Positions 51,935 through 60,279 of a stretch of 64,000 nt of DNA are shown here, in pieces. The position numbers and the translations under genes are program-made. This DNA is from UBA2241 sp963777895. Lineage in GTDB: Bacteria; Actinomycetota; Thermoleophilia; UBA2241. The notes beneath the pieces were generated by a model. It saw nothing but the letters and a program-made list of their open reading frames with translations. It had not been told where the DNA came from and made no database searches. Position 1 is the first letter of the stretch. Each line of letters opens with the position of its first letter. The stretch lies in assembly GCA_963777895.1 (NCBI GenBank), contig CAVZSF010000004.1:310001-374000 (forward strand). The letters run 5' to 3'.

Positions 51935-53389
51935 GTGAGAGTACGCTTCGCGCCGAGCCCGACGGGCTCGCTGCACATCGGTTCGGCGCGCACCGCTCTG
52001 TTCAACTGGCTCTTCGCCCGGCACAACGGGGGCAGCTTCGTGCTTCGTGTCGAGGACACGGACGCGAGCCGCTCCGACCGGCGTCACGAGGCGTCGATCC
52101 TCGAAGACCTGCGCTGGCTCGGGCTCGAGTGGGACGAAGGCCCGGACGTGGGCGGACCCTTCGGCCCGTACCGGCAGAGCGAGCGTCTCGCCGTGCACCG
52201 GGCGGAGGCGCGCGCCCTGCTCGAGCGCGGCGCGGCGTACCACTGCTTCTGCAGTGAGGAGCGCCTCGCCGAGCTGCGCGCGCGCCAGGTCGCCGAAGGC
52301 CGCACGCCCCGCTACGACCGGCGCTGCCTCGCCTTGGGCGAGGACGAGGTCGCGCGCCGGCTCGCCGCCGGCGAGCCGGCGGTGCTGCGTCTCAAGGTGC
52401 GCGAGGGCGAGGTCGTCGTGCACGACCTCATCCGCGGGCCGGTCGCGTTCACCACGGCGGCCATCGGCGACTTCATCATCCTGAGGTCCGACGGCACGGC
52501 CGGCTACAACTTCACGGTCGTCGTCGACGACCGGGACATGGCGATCAGCCACGTGATCCGCGGGGACGACCACCTCACGAACACGGTGCGCCAGCTCCTC
52601 CTCTTCGAGGCGCTCGGCGCCGTGCCCCCCGCCTATGCCCACCACGCCATGATCCACGGCGAGGGCGGCGGAAAGCTCTCGAAGCGCCACGGCGCGACGG
52701 CGGTAGGAGAGTACCGGGAGCGCGGGTATCTGTCAGAGGCGGTGGTCAACTACCTGGCCCTGCTCTCGTGGTCGCACGGCGAGGAGGAGGTGCTCGGGCG
52801 CGAGCGCCTCGTCGCCGAGTTCGCGCTGGAGAAGCTGGGGACGAGCCCGGCGATCTTCGACCAGGCGAAGCTCGACTGGCTCGGCCACGAGCACATCCTG
52901 CGGCTCGACCCCGCCGCACACGAGCGCCTGTTCGCCGCTTGGCTGCCCGGGAGCACGCCGCCGCAGGCGGCGGCCGCCCTGGCGGCCGCCTTTCAGCCGT
53001 CGCTTGTGGCCTACGGCGAGGCGCCGGCCCTGGCGGCCGCCGTCCTCGACCGGCCGGCGCTGCCCGACGGGCTGCGGCCGCTGGTCGACGCCGCCGGCGA
53101 GCAGCTCGGCGAGCTGCGCCGGCGGCGGGCCGAAGCCGCAGCCTGGCTCGCCCCGCCGGCCGCCCGCGAGCTCCTGGCCGGCTACCGCGCCTGGGGTAAG
53201 GAGAGGGGCATCGCCGCGAAGGACCTGCTCATGCCGTTGCGCGTCGCCCTCACGGGCGCCGAGCACGGCCCGGAGCTGCACTACGTTCTCGCCGCGCTGG
53301 ACCGCGTCGAGACGCTGGCGCGCATCGACGCGGTCCTGCCGGCGCCCACAGCAGACCGACCACCCAGGACCAAGGGAGACCCGACGTGA
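51935..53389 (+). CDS. gltX: Glutamyl-tRNA synthetase
   Basis: The 484-residue class I synthetase has the HIGH-like motif in SPTGSLHIGSARTALFNW and KLSKRHG near residue 246. It charges tRNA-Glu and, with GatCAB, indirectly tRNA-Gln. GTG 51935 follows AAGGAGAA. It starts the conserved gltX-cysS-rlmB-yacP-sigH run. Confidence 0.96.
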   Translation: MRVRFAPSPTGSLHIGSARTALFNWLFARHNGGSFVLRVEDTDASRSDRRHEASILEDLRWLGLEWDEGPDVGGPFGPYRQSERLAVHRAEARALLERGAAYHCFCSEERLAELRARQVAEGRTPRYDRRCLALGEDEVARRLAAGEPAVLRLKVREGEVVVHDLIRGPVAFTTAAIGDFIILRSDGTAGYNFTVVVDDRDMAISHVIRGDDHLTNTVRQLLLFEALGAVPPAYAHHAMIHGEGGGKLSKRHGATAVGEYRERGYLSEAVVNYLALLSWSHGEEEVLGRERLVAEFALEKLGTSPAIFDQAKLDWLGHEHILRLDPAAHERLFAAWLPGSTPPQAAAALAAAFQPSLVAYGEAPALAAAVLDRPALPDGLRPLVDAAGEQLGELRRRRAEAAAWLAPPAARELLAGYRAWGKERGIAAKDLLMPLRVALTGAEHGPELHYVLAALDRVETLARIDAVLPAPTADRPPRTKGDPT

Positions 53390-54975
53390 TCCGCCTGTTC
53401 AACTCGCTGAGTCAGCGCAAGGAAGACTTCGAGCCGCGCACCGACGGCAAGGCGGGCATCTACTGCTGCGGGCCGACGGTCTACAACCTTGTGCACGTTG
53501 GCAACGCGCGCCCTTACGTCACCTTCGCCGTGCTGCGCTCGTGGCTGCGACACCGCGGCCTGGACGTCACGCTGGTCGAGAACATCACCGACGTCGATGA
53601 CAAGATCATCGCCAAGGCCAACGCCGAAGGGCGCACGGCGGCGGACGTGGCGGACGAGTTCACTGTCGCCTACCGCGAGGATGTCGGGCGGCTGGGCGAG
53701 CGGCTGCGTCCCGACATCGAGCCGCTCGCCACCGAGACCGTCCCCGAGATCGTCGACCTCTGCTGCCAGCTCATCGCGAAGGGCGTGGCCTACGAGGCGA
53801 ACGGGAGCGTCTACTTCCGCGTACGCGGCTTCCCCGGGTACGGGAAGCTTTCGAAGCAGGACATCGAGCAGCTCGAGGAAGGCGCCCGCGTGGAGGGCGA
53901 GCCGGGCAAGCGGGACGCCCTCGATTTCGCGGTGTGGAAGGCGGCCAAACCGGGCGAGCCCGCCTGGGAGAGCCCGTGGGGGATGGGCCGCCCCGGCTGG
54001 CACATCGAATGCTCGGCGATGGCGCTGCGCTACCTCGGCGCCGGCTTCGACGTGCACGGGGGCGGCCGCGACCTGATCTTCCCGCATCACGAAAACGAGA
54101 TCGCCCAGAGCGAGGCCGCGGGGCTGCCCTTCGCGCGCGTCTGGATGCACAACGGCATGATCCGCAGCGAGGGCGAGAAGATGGCCAAGTCGGTCGGCAA
54201 CATCTTCCTGCTGCGCGAGGTCCTCGACCGCTACGGCGTCGCGGTGCTGCTCACGTACTTCCTCACGACCCACTATCGCAGCCCCCTCGAGTTCTCGGTG
54301 GAGAAGCTCGAGGAGGCGAAGGCGGCCTACGAGCGCCTCGTGGAGGCGGTGCGCACGGCGTCGTTCCGTGCCGCGCGGCCGGGCGAGGGCGACGAGGCGC
54401 CGGGCGGCGAGCTGCTCGCCCGAGTCGAGGCGGCGCGCACGGCCTTCGCGGAGCACATGGACGACGACCTGAACACGGCCGGCGCGCTGGGCGAGCTTTT
54501 CGCCCTCGGCCGCGAGGCGTTCCGCTACGTGAGCGCGGCCGACGCGGCCGGCGAGAGCGTCGACGCGCGCGCGCTCGTAGCGGTGCGCGCGCTGTTCACC
54601 GAGAGCCTCGACCTGCTTTGTCTGCCGCTGCCGGTGGAGCTCGGTGGAGCGGAAGCCGTCGCGCCGAGCGGCGAAGCGGCGATCGCGACGGGCGAGAGCG
54701 TGCCGTCCGCCGGCGAGGGCGAGGTCTGCATCACCGAGAACGTGGCGCTGCCCCCGGCGGAGAAGCTCGCCGGCGCGGGACGCTGGGACGATCTCGCGCT
54801 CCTCTACGGGGAGCGCCTGGGCTGCGGTGACCCGAGCTACGCCTGCTTGTTGCGCGACCACTACAGGGCCGAGAAGGACTGGGCCAGCGCGGACCGGCTG
54901 CGTGACGAGCTGCAGGAGCACGGCTTCGAGGTGCGCGACACACCCCAGGGCACGCAGGTGGTGTCCCGAGGCTAG
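53386..54975 (+). CDS. cysS: Cysteinyl-tRNA synthetase
   Basis: The 529-residue protein has the motif VHVGNARPYVTF near residue 35 and KMAKSVGN near 264. The zinc ligands are in YCCGPTVYN, the WHIECSAMA block and FPHHENEIAQSEA. It is longer than most CysS (about 460-480 residues) because of an acidic insert near residues 424-470 before the C-terminal ADRLRDELQEHGFEVRDT domain. GTG overlaps the gltX stop by four bases. It ends in TAG with TGA 17 codons later. Confidence 0.95.
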   Translation: MIRLFNSLSQRKEDFEPRTDGKAGIYCCGPTVYNLVHVGNARPYVTFAVLRSWLRHRGLDVTLVENITDVDDKIIAKANAEGRTAADVADEFTVAYREDVGRLGERLRPDIEPLATETVPEIVDLCCQLIAKGVAYEANGSVYFRVRGFPGYGKLSKQDIEQLEEGARVEGEPGKRDALDFAVWKAAKPGEPAWESPWGMGRPGWHIECSAMALRYLGAGFDVHGGGRDLIFPHHENEIAQSEAAGLPFARVWMHNGMIRSEGEKMAKSVGNIFLLREVLDRYGVAVLLTYFLTTHYRSPLEFSVEKLEEAKAAYERLVEAVRTASFRAARPGEGDEAPGGELLARVEAARTAFAEHMDDDLNTAGALGELFALGREAFRYVSAADAAGESVDARALVAVRALFTESLDLLCLPLPVELGGAEAVAPSGEAAIATGESVPSAGEGEVCITENVALPPAEKLAGAGRWDDLALLYGERLGCGDPSYACLLRDHYRAEKDWASADRLRDELQEHGFEVRDTPQGTQVVSRG

Positions 54976-55032
54976 GGCCGGCCGATGCGCGACGCCGAGG
55001 ATGTCGAGCGCCGCGCCGGCGGGAGGTGACCG

Positions 55033-55752
55033 GTGGAGTGGTTGTACGGCAGGCAGGTGGTCAAGCTCGCGCTCCGGGCCGACGCCCGGCGGCGAGCCTT
55101 CCGGCTCGTCGCGACGGCGCCGGCCCTCCACGCGCTCGAGCACGGCCTGCCCCGTGACCTGCCGCGCGAGGTGGCGACACCAGAGGAGCTCGAGCAGTTG
55201 ACTGGATCGCGCGAGCACCAGGGCGTCGCCCTCCAGGTCGAGCCCTTCTCACCCGTGTCGCTCGAACGGCTGCTCGAGGGCGAGATCCTCGTCGTCCTCG
55301 ACGAGGTGACCGACCCCCACAACATCGGCGCCGTCGCTCGCAGCGCCCTGGCCGCCGGCGCCGTGGGACTCGTACTGCCCAAGCGACGCTCGGCCTCCGT
55401 GACGCCGGCGGCCGTCAAGGCGTCCGCCGGGACCCTCGCGCTGCTCCCCGTGGCCCAGGTCACCAACGTAGTCGAGGCTCTCAAGCAGGCGAAGAAGGCA
55501 GGCTTCTGGGTCTACGGGGCGAGCGCCCAAGCTGCCACGCCCTACACCGGCCTCGACCTCACCGGCCGGATCGCCCTCGTCGTCGGCGCCGAGGGCAAGG
55601 GCCTGCGGCCGCTCGTGGCGCGCACCTGCGACGCCCTGGCCGCGATCCCCATGGAGCCCCCTGTCGAGAGCCTCAATGTGAGCGTGGCAGCGGCGCTCTT
55701 CCTCTTCGAGGCGCGCCGCCAGCGCGCAGGCTCAGACCCCCGCGCGGAGTGA
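55033..55752 (+). CDS. rlmB: 23S rRNA 2'-O-methyltransferase, TrmH/RlmB type
   Basis: The 239-residue SpoU-class enzyme has the SPOUT motifs VLDEVTDPHNIGAVARSALAAG near residue 88, LVVGAEGKGLRPLV near 178 and MEPPVESLNVSVAAAL near 205. It likely methylates G2251 of 23S rRNA, by family. It follows cysS and precedes yacP by four bases. GTG 55033 follows GGGAGG. Confidence 0.92.
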   Translation: MEWLYGRQVVKLALRADARRRAFRLVATAPALHALEHGLPRDLPREVATPEELEQLTGSREHQGVALQVEPFSPVSLERLLEGEILVVLDEVTDPHNIGAVARSALAAGAVGLVLPKRRSASVTPAAVKASAGTLALLPVAQVTNVVEALKQAKKAGFWVYGASAQAATPYTGLDLTGRIALVVGAEGKGLRPLVARTCDALAAIPMEPPVESLNVSVAAALFLFEARRQRAGSDPRAE

Positions 55753-55756
55753 GCTC

Positions 55757-56272
55757 GTGAACCGCCTGCTCTACATCGTGGACGGCTACAACGTCCTCCA
55801 CGCGATGTTCCCGGGAGTAGGCCGCGAGGAGCTCTTCGCGCGGCGCGACTGGCTCGCCAGCAGGCTCGCCGGTCACGCCGCGTTGCGCGGCGCGGCCGTC
55901 GTGCTCGTCTTCGACGGCCGCGGCCCGGAGAGCACCTGTGAGCGGCCGATCAGGGGGGCCGATGTCGAGGTGTGTTTCGCCGGCGGCCGGTTCACCGCCG
56001 ACACGCTGATCGCGCGGCGCATCGCCCAGCAGAGGGCCGACGTGGCCGTCGTCGTCGTGAGCGCCGACCAGGAGGTCCAGCGCACGGCGGCCAAGGCCGG
56101 CGTCAGCCGTATGACGCCTCGTGAGCTCGCCGCGGAGCTTGCCGAAACGGCTGAAGCCGGGCAGGCTCTTGACTCTGCCCCAGACTCGCATACAATGCCC
56201 TCACGCCTTGAGGATAAAGTCGACCCTGAGACTTTACGGCGGTTGAAGAAGCTCAGGGGGACGCCCGAGTAA
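55757..56272 (+). CDS. yacP: NYN-domain RNase-like protein, YacP family
   Basis: The 171-residue protein has the NYN/PIN-like nuclease block IVDGYNVLHAMFP near residue 5-18, then DGRGPEST and SADQEVQRTA. YacP (Rae1) relatives cleave RNA on ribosomes. It sits, as in Bacillus, between rlmB and sigH. GTG 55757 starts four bases after rlmB. Confidence 0.92.
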   Translation: MNRLLYIVDGYNVLHAMFPGVGREELFARRDWLASRLAGHAALRGAAVVLVFDGRGPESTCERPIRGADVEVCFAGGRFTADTLIARRIAQQRADVAVVVVSADQEVQRTAAKAGVSRMTPRELAAELAETAEAGQALDSAPDSHTMPSRLEDKVDPETLRRLKKLRGTPE

Positions 56273-56330
56273 GTGCCGCTTGCAGTCGCTTTCCTGACGA
56301 TTGCAGGGGTTTTCTGGTGGAGGTGGGGGG

Positions 56331-57014
56331 ATGAAGAGTCCGCGTCAGGCCGAGTCCGGGCGCAGCACGGGGCATCACCACAACCCTCAACCCTTCGCCG
56401 AGAGTTCCGACTTCAACCTCGTTCAGTCGTATCGACGTGGCAATCAAGCCGCTCTCGATGCCTTGATGCTTCGCTACCACCAGTTCGTGCGGCTCAAGGC
56501 AAGTTCGTACTTCCTCGCCGGCGGCGACGCGGAAGACCTGATCCAGGAGGGCATGCTCGGTCTCTACAAGGCCGTCCGCGACTACCGCGACGACCGATTG
56601 GCGTCCTTCCGGAGCTTCGCCGAGCTGTGCATCACACGGCAGATCATCACCGCCATCAAGACAGCCACGCGGCAGAAGCACGTGCCGCTGAACGGCTACC
56701 TCTCCTTCAGCCAGACGCCCAACGACAGCTCCGACGACGGGGACTGCTCGCTGGCCGACGTGCTTCCCGGGCCGTCGACGCACGACCCGGTCAACCAGGT
56801 CATCTCCTCGGAAGAGGTCGAGAGCCTTACGGCCTGCCTGACTCGCACCCTCTCCAACCTCGAGGGACGAGTCTTGGCGTTCTATCTGAACGGCCTCTCT
56901 TACGAGCGCATCGCCAACCAGCTGGGCTGCGACTGCAAGACCGTCGACAACGCACTGCAGCGCATCAAGCGCAAGGTCGACCTGCACCTGGAGAGCCGTA
57001 AGGTCCTGCTGTAG
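56331..57014 (+). CDS. sigH: RNA polymerase sigma factor, SigH family
   Basis: The 227-residue sigma-70-family protein has region 2 (ALMLRYHQFVRLKASSYFLAGGDAEDLIQEGMLGLYKAVRDYRD) and region 4 near the end (RVLAFYLNGLSYERIANQLGCDCKTVDNALQRIKRK). Such sigma factors control early stationary and sporulation genes in Firmicutes. Its place after yacP matches the Bacillus order. ATG 56331 has GGAGG a few bases upstream. It ends in TAG. Confidence 0.92.
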   Translation: MKSPRQAESGRSTGHHHNPQPFAESSDFNLVQSYRRGNQAALDALMLRYHQFVRLKASSYFLAGGDAEDLIQEGMLGLYKAVRDYRDDRLASFRSFAELCITRQIITAIKTATRQKHVPLNGYLSFSQTPNDSSDDGDCSLADVLPGPSTHDPVNQVISSEEVESLTACLTRTLSNLEGRVLAFYLNGLSYERIANQLGCDCKTVDNALQRIKRKVDLHLESRKVLL

Positions 57015-57070
57015 GGCGGCGGCCGTAGCGCCAGGCGCGGCTGGGGAGCGGCTGGGCGCGGGCAGAGGGT

Positions 57071-57124
57071 GTGAACGTGCGAGGGGCGGCGGCTCGTGAG
57101 AGCCGCCGCCCCTCGCACGTTCAC
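57071..57124. terminator. Bidirectional terminator between sigH and pilT
   Basis: A 25-bp perfect stem with a 4-base loop lies between convergent genes. It is the longest perfect hairpin noted in the window. Confidence 0.85.
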
Positions 57125-57138
57125 GTATGGTCCGGGAC

Positions 57139-58230
57139 TCAGAAGGTCATCAAGCTGACGTCGTGACCCTGCTGCTGGACGAGCAGCTTGAAGTCGTGCG
57201 GGTTGCTCGCGACCTGGGCGGCGTCGCTCAGCGTGATGAGGCCTTCCTCATACAGCTTGAGCAGGGCCTGGTCGAAGGTCTGCATCCCGTAGAAGTCGCC
57301 CTCGGTGATGGCGTCGTGCACCAGGGAGGCCTGCTCCGGGTCGAGGATGAAGTCGCGGATACGGTTGGTGCAGATCATCACCTCGACGGCGGGCACCCGG
57401 CCCTGACCGTCGGCGCGCACGAGCAGACGCTGCGAGATGATCGACTTGAGCGTGCCCGCCAGCATGATGCGCACCTGCTTCTGCTGGTGGAGCGGGAAGA
57501 AGTCGATGATGCGGTTGATCGTCTCGGTCGCGTCGATGGTGTGCAGGGTGCTCAGCACGTAGTGGCCCGTCTGCGCGGCCGTGAGCGCCGCCTGCACCGT
57601 CTCCGTGTCGCGCATCTCGCCGATGAGGATCACATCCGGGTCCTGGCGCAGCACGTACTTGAGCGCGGTGGCGTAGGAGTCGGTGTCCAGGCCGATCTCG
57701 CGCTGGTTGATGATCGACTTCTTGTCCTTGTGCAGGACCTCGATCGGGTCCTCGACCGTCACGATGTGACGCCGCATCTGGTTGTTGATGTGGTCGATCA
57801 CCGCGGCCAGCGTCGTGGTCTTGCCCGAGCCGGTCGTTCCGGTGACGAGCGTGAGGCCGCGCGGCTCGAGCGAGATCCGCTTGCAGATGTCGGGAAGGTG
57901 CAGCTCCTCGAAAGTAGGGACCTTCGTGGTCACCTGGCGCATCGCGATGCTGATGCTGCCGCGCTGACGGAAGACGTTGACGCGGAAGCGCCCCAGGTTG
58001 GGTGCCGAGTAGGCGAAGTCGATCTCGTTGTGCTCCGAGAACCGCCGGATCTGCTTGTCGGTCATGATGGACGCGGCAACGTCCTTGGTGTCCTCCGGCG
58101 TCAGCGGCGGCTGGTCCATGAGCGAAAGCTCGCCGTCAAGGCGGAGCACCGGAGGGCTTCCGGCCTTGATATGAAGGTCGGAACAGTTCTTGCTGATCAT
58201 CTCCGCTAGCAGCTCATCAATCGGTTTCAC
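57139..58230 (-). CDS. pilT: PilT-type twitching ATPase
   Basis: The 363-residue hexameric ATPase drives type IV pilus retraction. The Walker A motif VTGTTGSGKTTTLAAV, the Asp/His boxes around VTVEDPIE, and EIGLDTDSY and RDTETVQAALTAAQTGHYVLSTLHT match PilT. No pilus assembly genes are adjacent. GTG 58230 starts with KPIDELLAEM, the usual PilT start; GTG 58278 is an alternative. The 364 bases between it and the NlpC terminator hold no other gene that I trust. Confidence 0.9.
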   Translation of the reverse strand: MKPIDELLAEMISKNCSDLHIKAGSPPVLRLDGELSLMDQPPLTPEDTKDVAASIMTDKQIRRFSEHNEIDFAYSAPNLGRFRVNVFRQRGSISIAMRQVTTKVPTFEELHLPDICKRISLEPRGLTLVTGTTGSGKTTTLAAVIDHINNQMRRHIVTVEDPIEVLHKDKKSIINQREIGLDTDSYATALKYVLRQDPDVILIGEMRDTETVQAALTAAQTGHYVLSTLHTIDATETINRIIDFFPLHQQKQVRIMLAGTLKSIISQRLLVRADGQGRVPAVEVMICTNRIRDFILDPEQASLVHDAITEGDFYGMQTFDQALLKLYEEGLITLSDAAQVASNPHDFKLLVQQQGHDVSLMTF

Positions 58231-58535
58231 GCCACAACCCCGTGACTCGACGACAGTCTCCTGTCCTTTATTCGACACGTCGCGCGAAAGCCTTACCGGA
58301 TAAGCCGGCGATCGGCACCGTCAGTCCGGCCGCTGCCGCCGCCCTCGCCGCTTTCCTGCAAGCCGCGGACGTTCCCTGCGCTGCTTGCCTACACCGATGC
58401 CGCCTGCGAATCAAGGGGGGGTCGCGCGCGGCAGTGCCGCCCAGGAGAGAGACCAGCGGACGCGGCGGAGAGTGTGTGGTTGAGCAAGTCGGCCCTCGCG
58501 CAAGATCGGGATGAGCGAGGGGGGCGGGGGGCTGA

Positions 58536-58582
58536 CGAGCAACGGCCCGGCGGCGCCTGCGGCGCCGCCGGGCCGTTGCTCG
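58536..58582 (-). terminator. Terminator of the NlpC/P60 gene
   Basis: A 22-bp perfect stem with a 3-base loop lies 13 bases beyond the stop on the minus strand. Confidence 0.8.
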
Positions 58583-58594
58583 AATGGCCGTGTG

Positions 58595-59632
58595 CTAGAA
58601 GCGGCCGCCTGCGAAGGCGCCGCTTATGGAGCCGTATTGGACCACGGTGCCGGTGTGCGGCGCGTGGATCATCTGACCACCGCCGGCGTAGATGCCGACG
58701 TGGTGGCAGTAGCTGGGGCTGCCGAAGAACACAAGATCGCCGGGCAGGAGCGCATTGAGGGGTACCGGCTTGCTGGCGCGGTACTGGTAGGTGGCGCCGT
58801 GGATGAGGCCGATGCCGATCTGCGCGTAGCAGTACATCGTGAGACCGGAGCAGTCGAAGCTGCTCGGTCCCGCGGCGCCGAAGACGTAGGGGTCGCCGAG
58901 CTCGCGCTGCGCCAGCGCGACGACCTCGGGATGGCCGGGGCCACCGGGGTCGACGGTGGGCCCGGTGAGGTCGGGGGCACTGCCCCAGGACTGCTGCGCC
59001 GCCGCTTTGGCCGCCGCGGCGGCCTGTTCTTGCAGGCGCTTGATCTCGGCCTTGACGCCGGACTGCATGCGCTCGAGCTTGTCCTGGAGGCCGATGATCT
59101 TGCTCTTCTCAGCGGCCGCCTGGTCGACGAGCTCGGCGGCCGTCTTCTTGTCGGCCTCGAGCTTGATCTCGCGGTCTTTGATGTCGCGCTTGTAGGCCGC
59201 GATGGACTTGACCGTGTCGACGTCGCTGCGGCCGAGGCGCTCCATGAGGTCGAGCTGCGTGACGAGCTCGTCGAAGCTGCGCGTCGAGAACAGGACGTCG
59301 ACGAAGCCCACCCCGCGCGTCTTGTACATGTTCACGGCGCGCGCCTTGAGCTGATCGTTCGCGACCTCGAGGTTGTAGGCGGCCACCTTGAGCATGTGCG
59401 TGTTTTCCGCTATCTGCTGCTTGACGGTGGCGAGACGTTCGGTGGCCTGGTTGTAGCGTTCCACCGCCATATCGACCTGGGGATAGAGCTTCTCGAGCTT
59501 GGCCGCGATCTCGCGTGCCTTGGCGCGCTTCTGCTCGATGGGGGTGGCGCTGGCGGGGGTGGCGGTGAGGAAGACGAAGATGCTGAGGAGGAAGAGGAGG
59601 GAGACTGCGCTGACTGATCGTCTTCGAATCAC
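58595..59632 (-). CDS. Secreted NlpC/P60 peptidoglycan endopeptidase
   Basis: The 345-residue protein has a Sec signal peptide (SVSAVSLLFLLSIFVFLTA, cut after ASA), a coiled-coil region typical of RipA/CwlO-type hydrolases, and an NlpC/P60 domain with catalytic Cys in SSFDCSGLTMY and His in YCHHVGIYAGGG. It cuts peptide stems of peptidoglycan. GTG 59632 has GGAGG seven bases upstream. Its 5' leader (59633-59879) is shared with a divergent gene; no c-di-AMP riboswitch motif was convincing. Confidence 0.92.
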   Translation of the reverse strand: MIRRRSVSAVSLLFLLSIFVFLTATPASATPIEQKRAKAREIAAKLEKLYPQVDMAVERYNQATERLATVKQQIAENTHMLKVAAYNLEVANDQLKARAVNMYKTRGVGFVDVLFSTRSFDELVTQLDLMERLGRSDVDTVKSIAAYKRDIKDREIKLEADKKTAAELVDQAAAEKSKIIGLQDKLERMQSGVKAEIKRLQEQAAAAAKAAAQQSWGSAPDLTGPTVDPGGPGHPEVVALAQRELGDPYVFGAAGPSSFDCSGLTMYCYAQIGIGLIHGATYQYRASKPVPLNALLPGDLVFFGSPSYCHHVGIYAGGGQMIHAPHTGTVVQYGSISGAFAGGRF

Positions 59633-59879
59633 TGCATCGCCTCCTTGCGGGCGCGTAGCGCGGGGCTTCCACACCCTCGCTGAGGTGAGCGCTCAGTTCA
59701 AGTCGTAGACCCTATCACGGCTCTTTGCGCACCGGCAACCATCGGCCGCTCGTCACGGGGGTGACAGCACGACCCGACGGCGGCCTCGAAGCCGACGGCG
59801 AAACGACGGTAGCGACGAGTGAGCCGGACGGAGGCGGGAAGGTAAACGGTGGGTGCAGGAACGAGAGAGCGAGGTGGAT

Positions 59880-60257
59880 GTGAACGACGACCAGACGTGC
59901 GAGGCAGTCGCCGAACGGCGCTTCGCGCCGGCCCGCGACTGCCCGTCCTGCGTCGTGCGGACCACTTGGCTCCTTGTCGCCGTCTGGGCGCTGAACCTCG
60001 CCGACTTCGCCCTCACGGCCCACGTGCTGGACCGCGGTGTGGCGCGCGAGGGCAATGCGCTCATGGCGTACTTCCTCGACGCGGGGCTGCTGCCCGCCTT
60101 CCTCTTCAAGATGGGGATCGTCACTGCCGGGATCGCGGCCCTGTGGCTGCTACGGCGGTGGCGCACGACGCTCATCGCCGCCGCCGCGTTGACGATGGTC
60201 TACGCCTTCGTCGTCGCCTACCAGCTCGCCATCATCTGGCAGGTGAACGCGCTCTAG
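59880..60257 (+). CDS. DUF5658-like small membrane protein
   Basis: The 125-residue protein has three hydrophobic segments, beginning with RTTWLLVAVWALNLADFALT, which matches the DUF5658 family start with a conserved Asp. A cysteine pair (DCPSC) lies before the first segment. Function is unknown. GTG 59880 has GAGGTGG upstream. It converges with the radical SAM gene at 60280. Confidence 0.72.
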   Translation: MNDDQTCEAVAERRFAPARDCPSCVVRTTWLLVAVWALNLADFALTAHVLDRGVAREGNALMAYFLDAGLLPAFLFKMGIVTAGIAALWLLRRWRTTLIAAAALTMVYAFVVAYQLAIIWQVNAL

Positions 60258-60279
60258 GAGCCGGCCCGCTGCGCCCGCG

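Noticed and set aside
58279..58535. Possible c-di-GMP riboswitch or small gene before pilT
   Set aside because: Some short hairpins are present, but the GEMM core is not, and the small plus-strand frame has no ribosome site or motif.
59633..59879. Possible c-di-AMP riboswitch before the NlpC/P60 gene
   Set aside because: Such genes often have one, but the conserved core bases were not found by eye. A covariance search (ydaO model) would decide.
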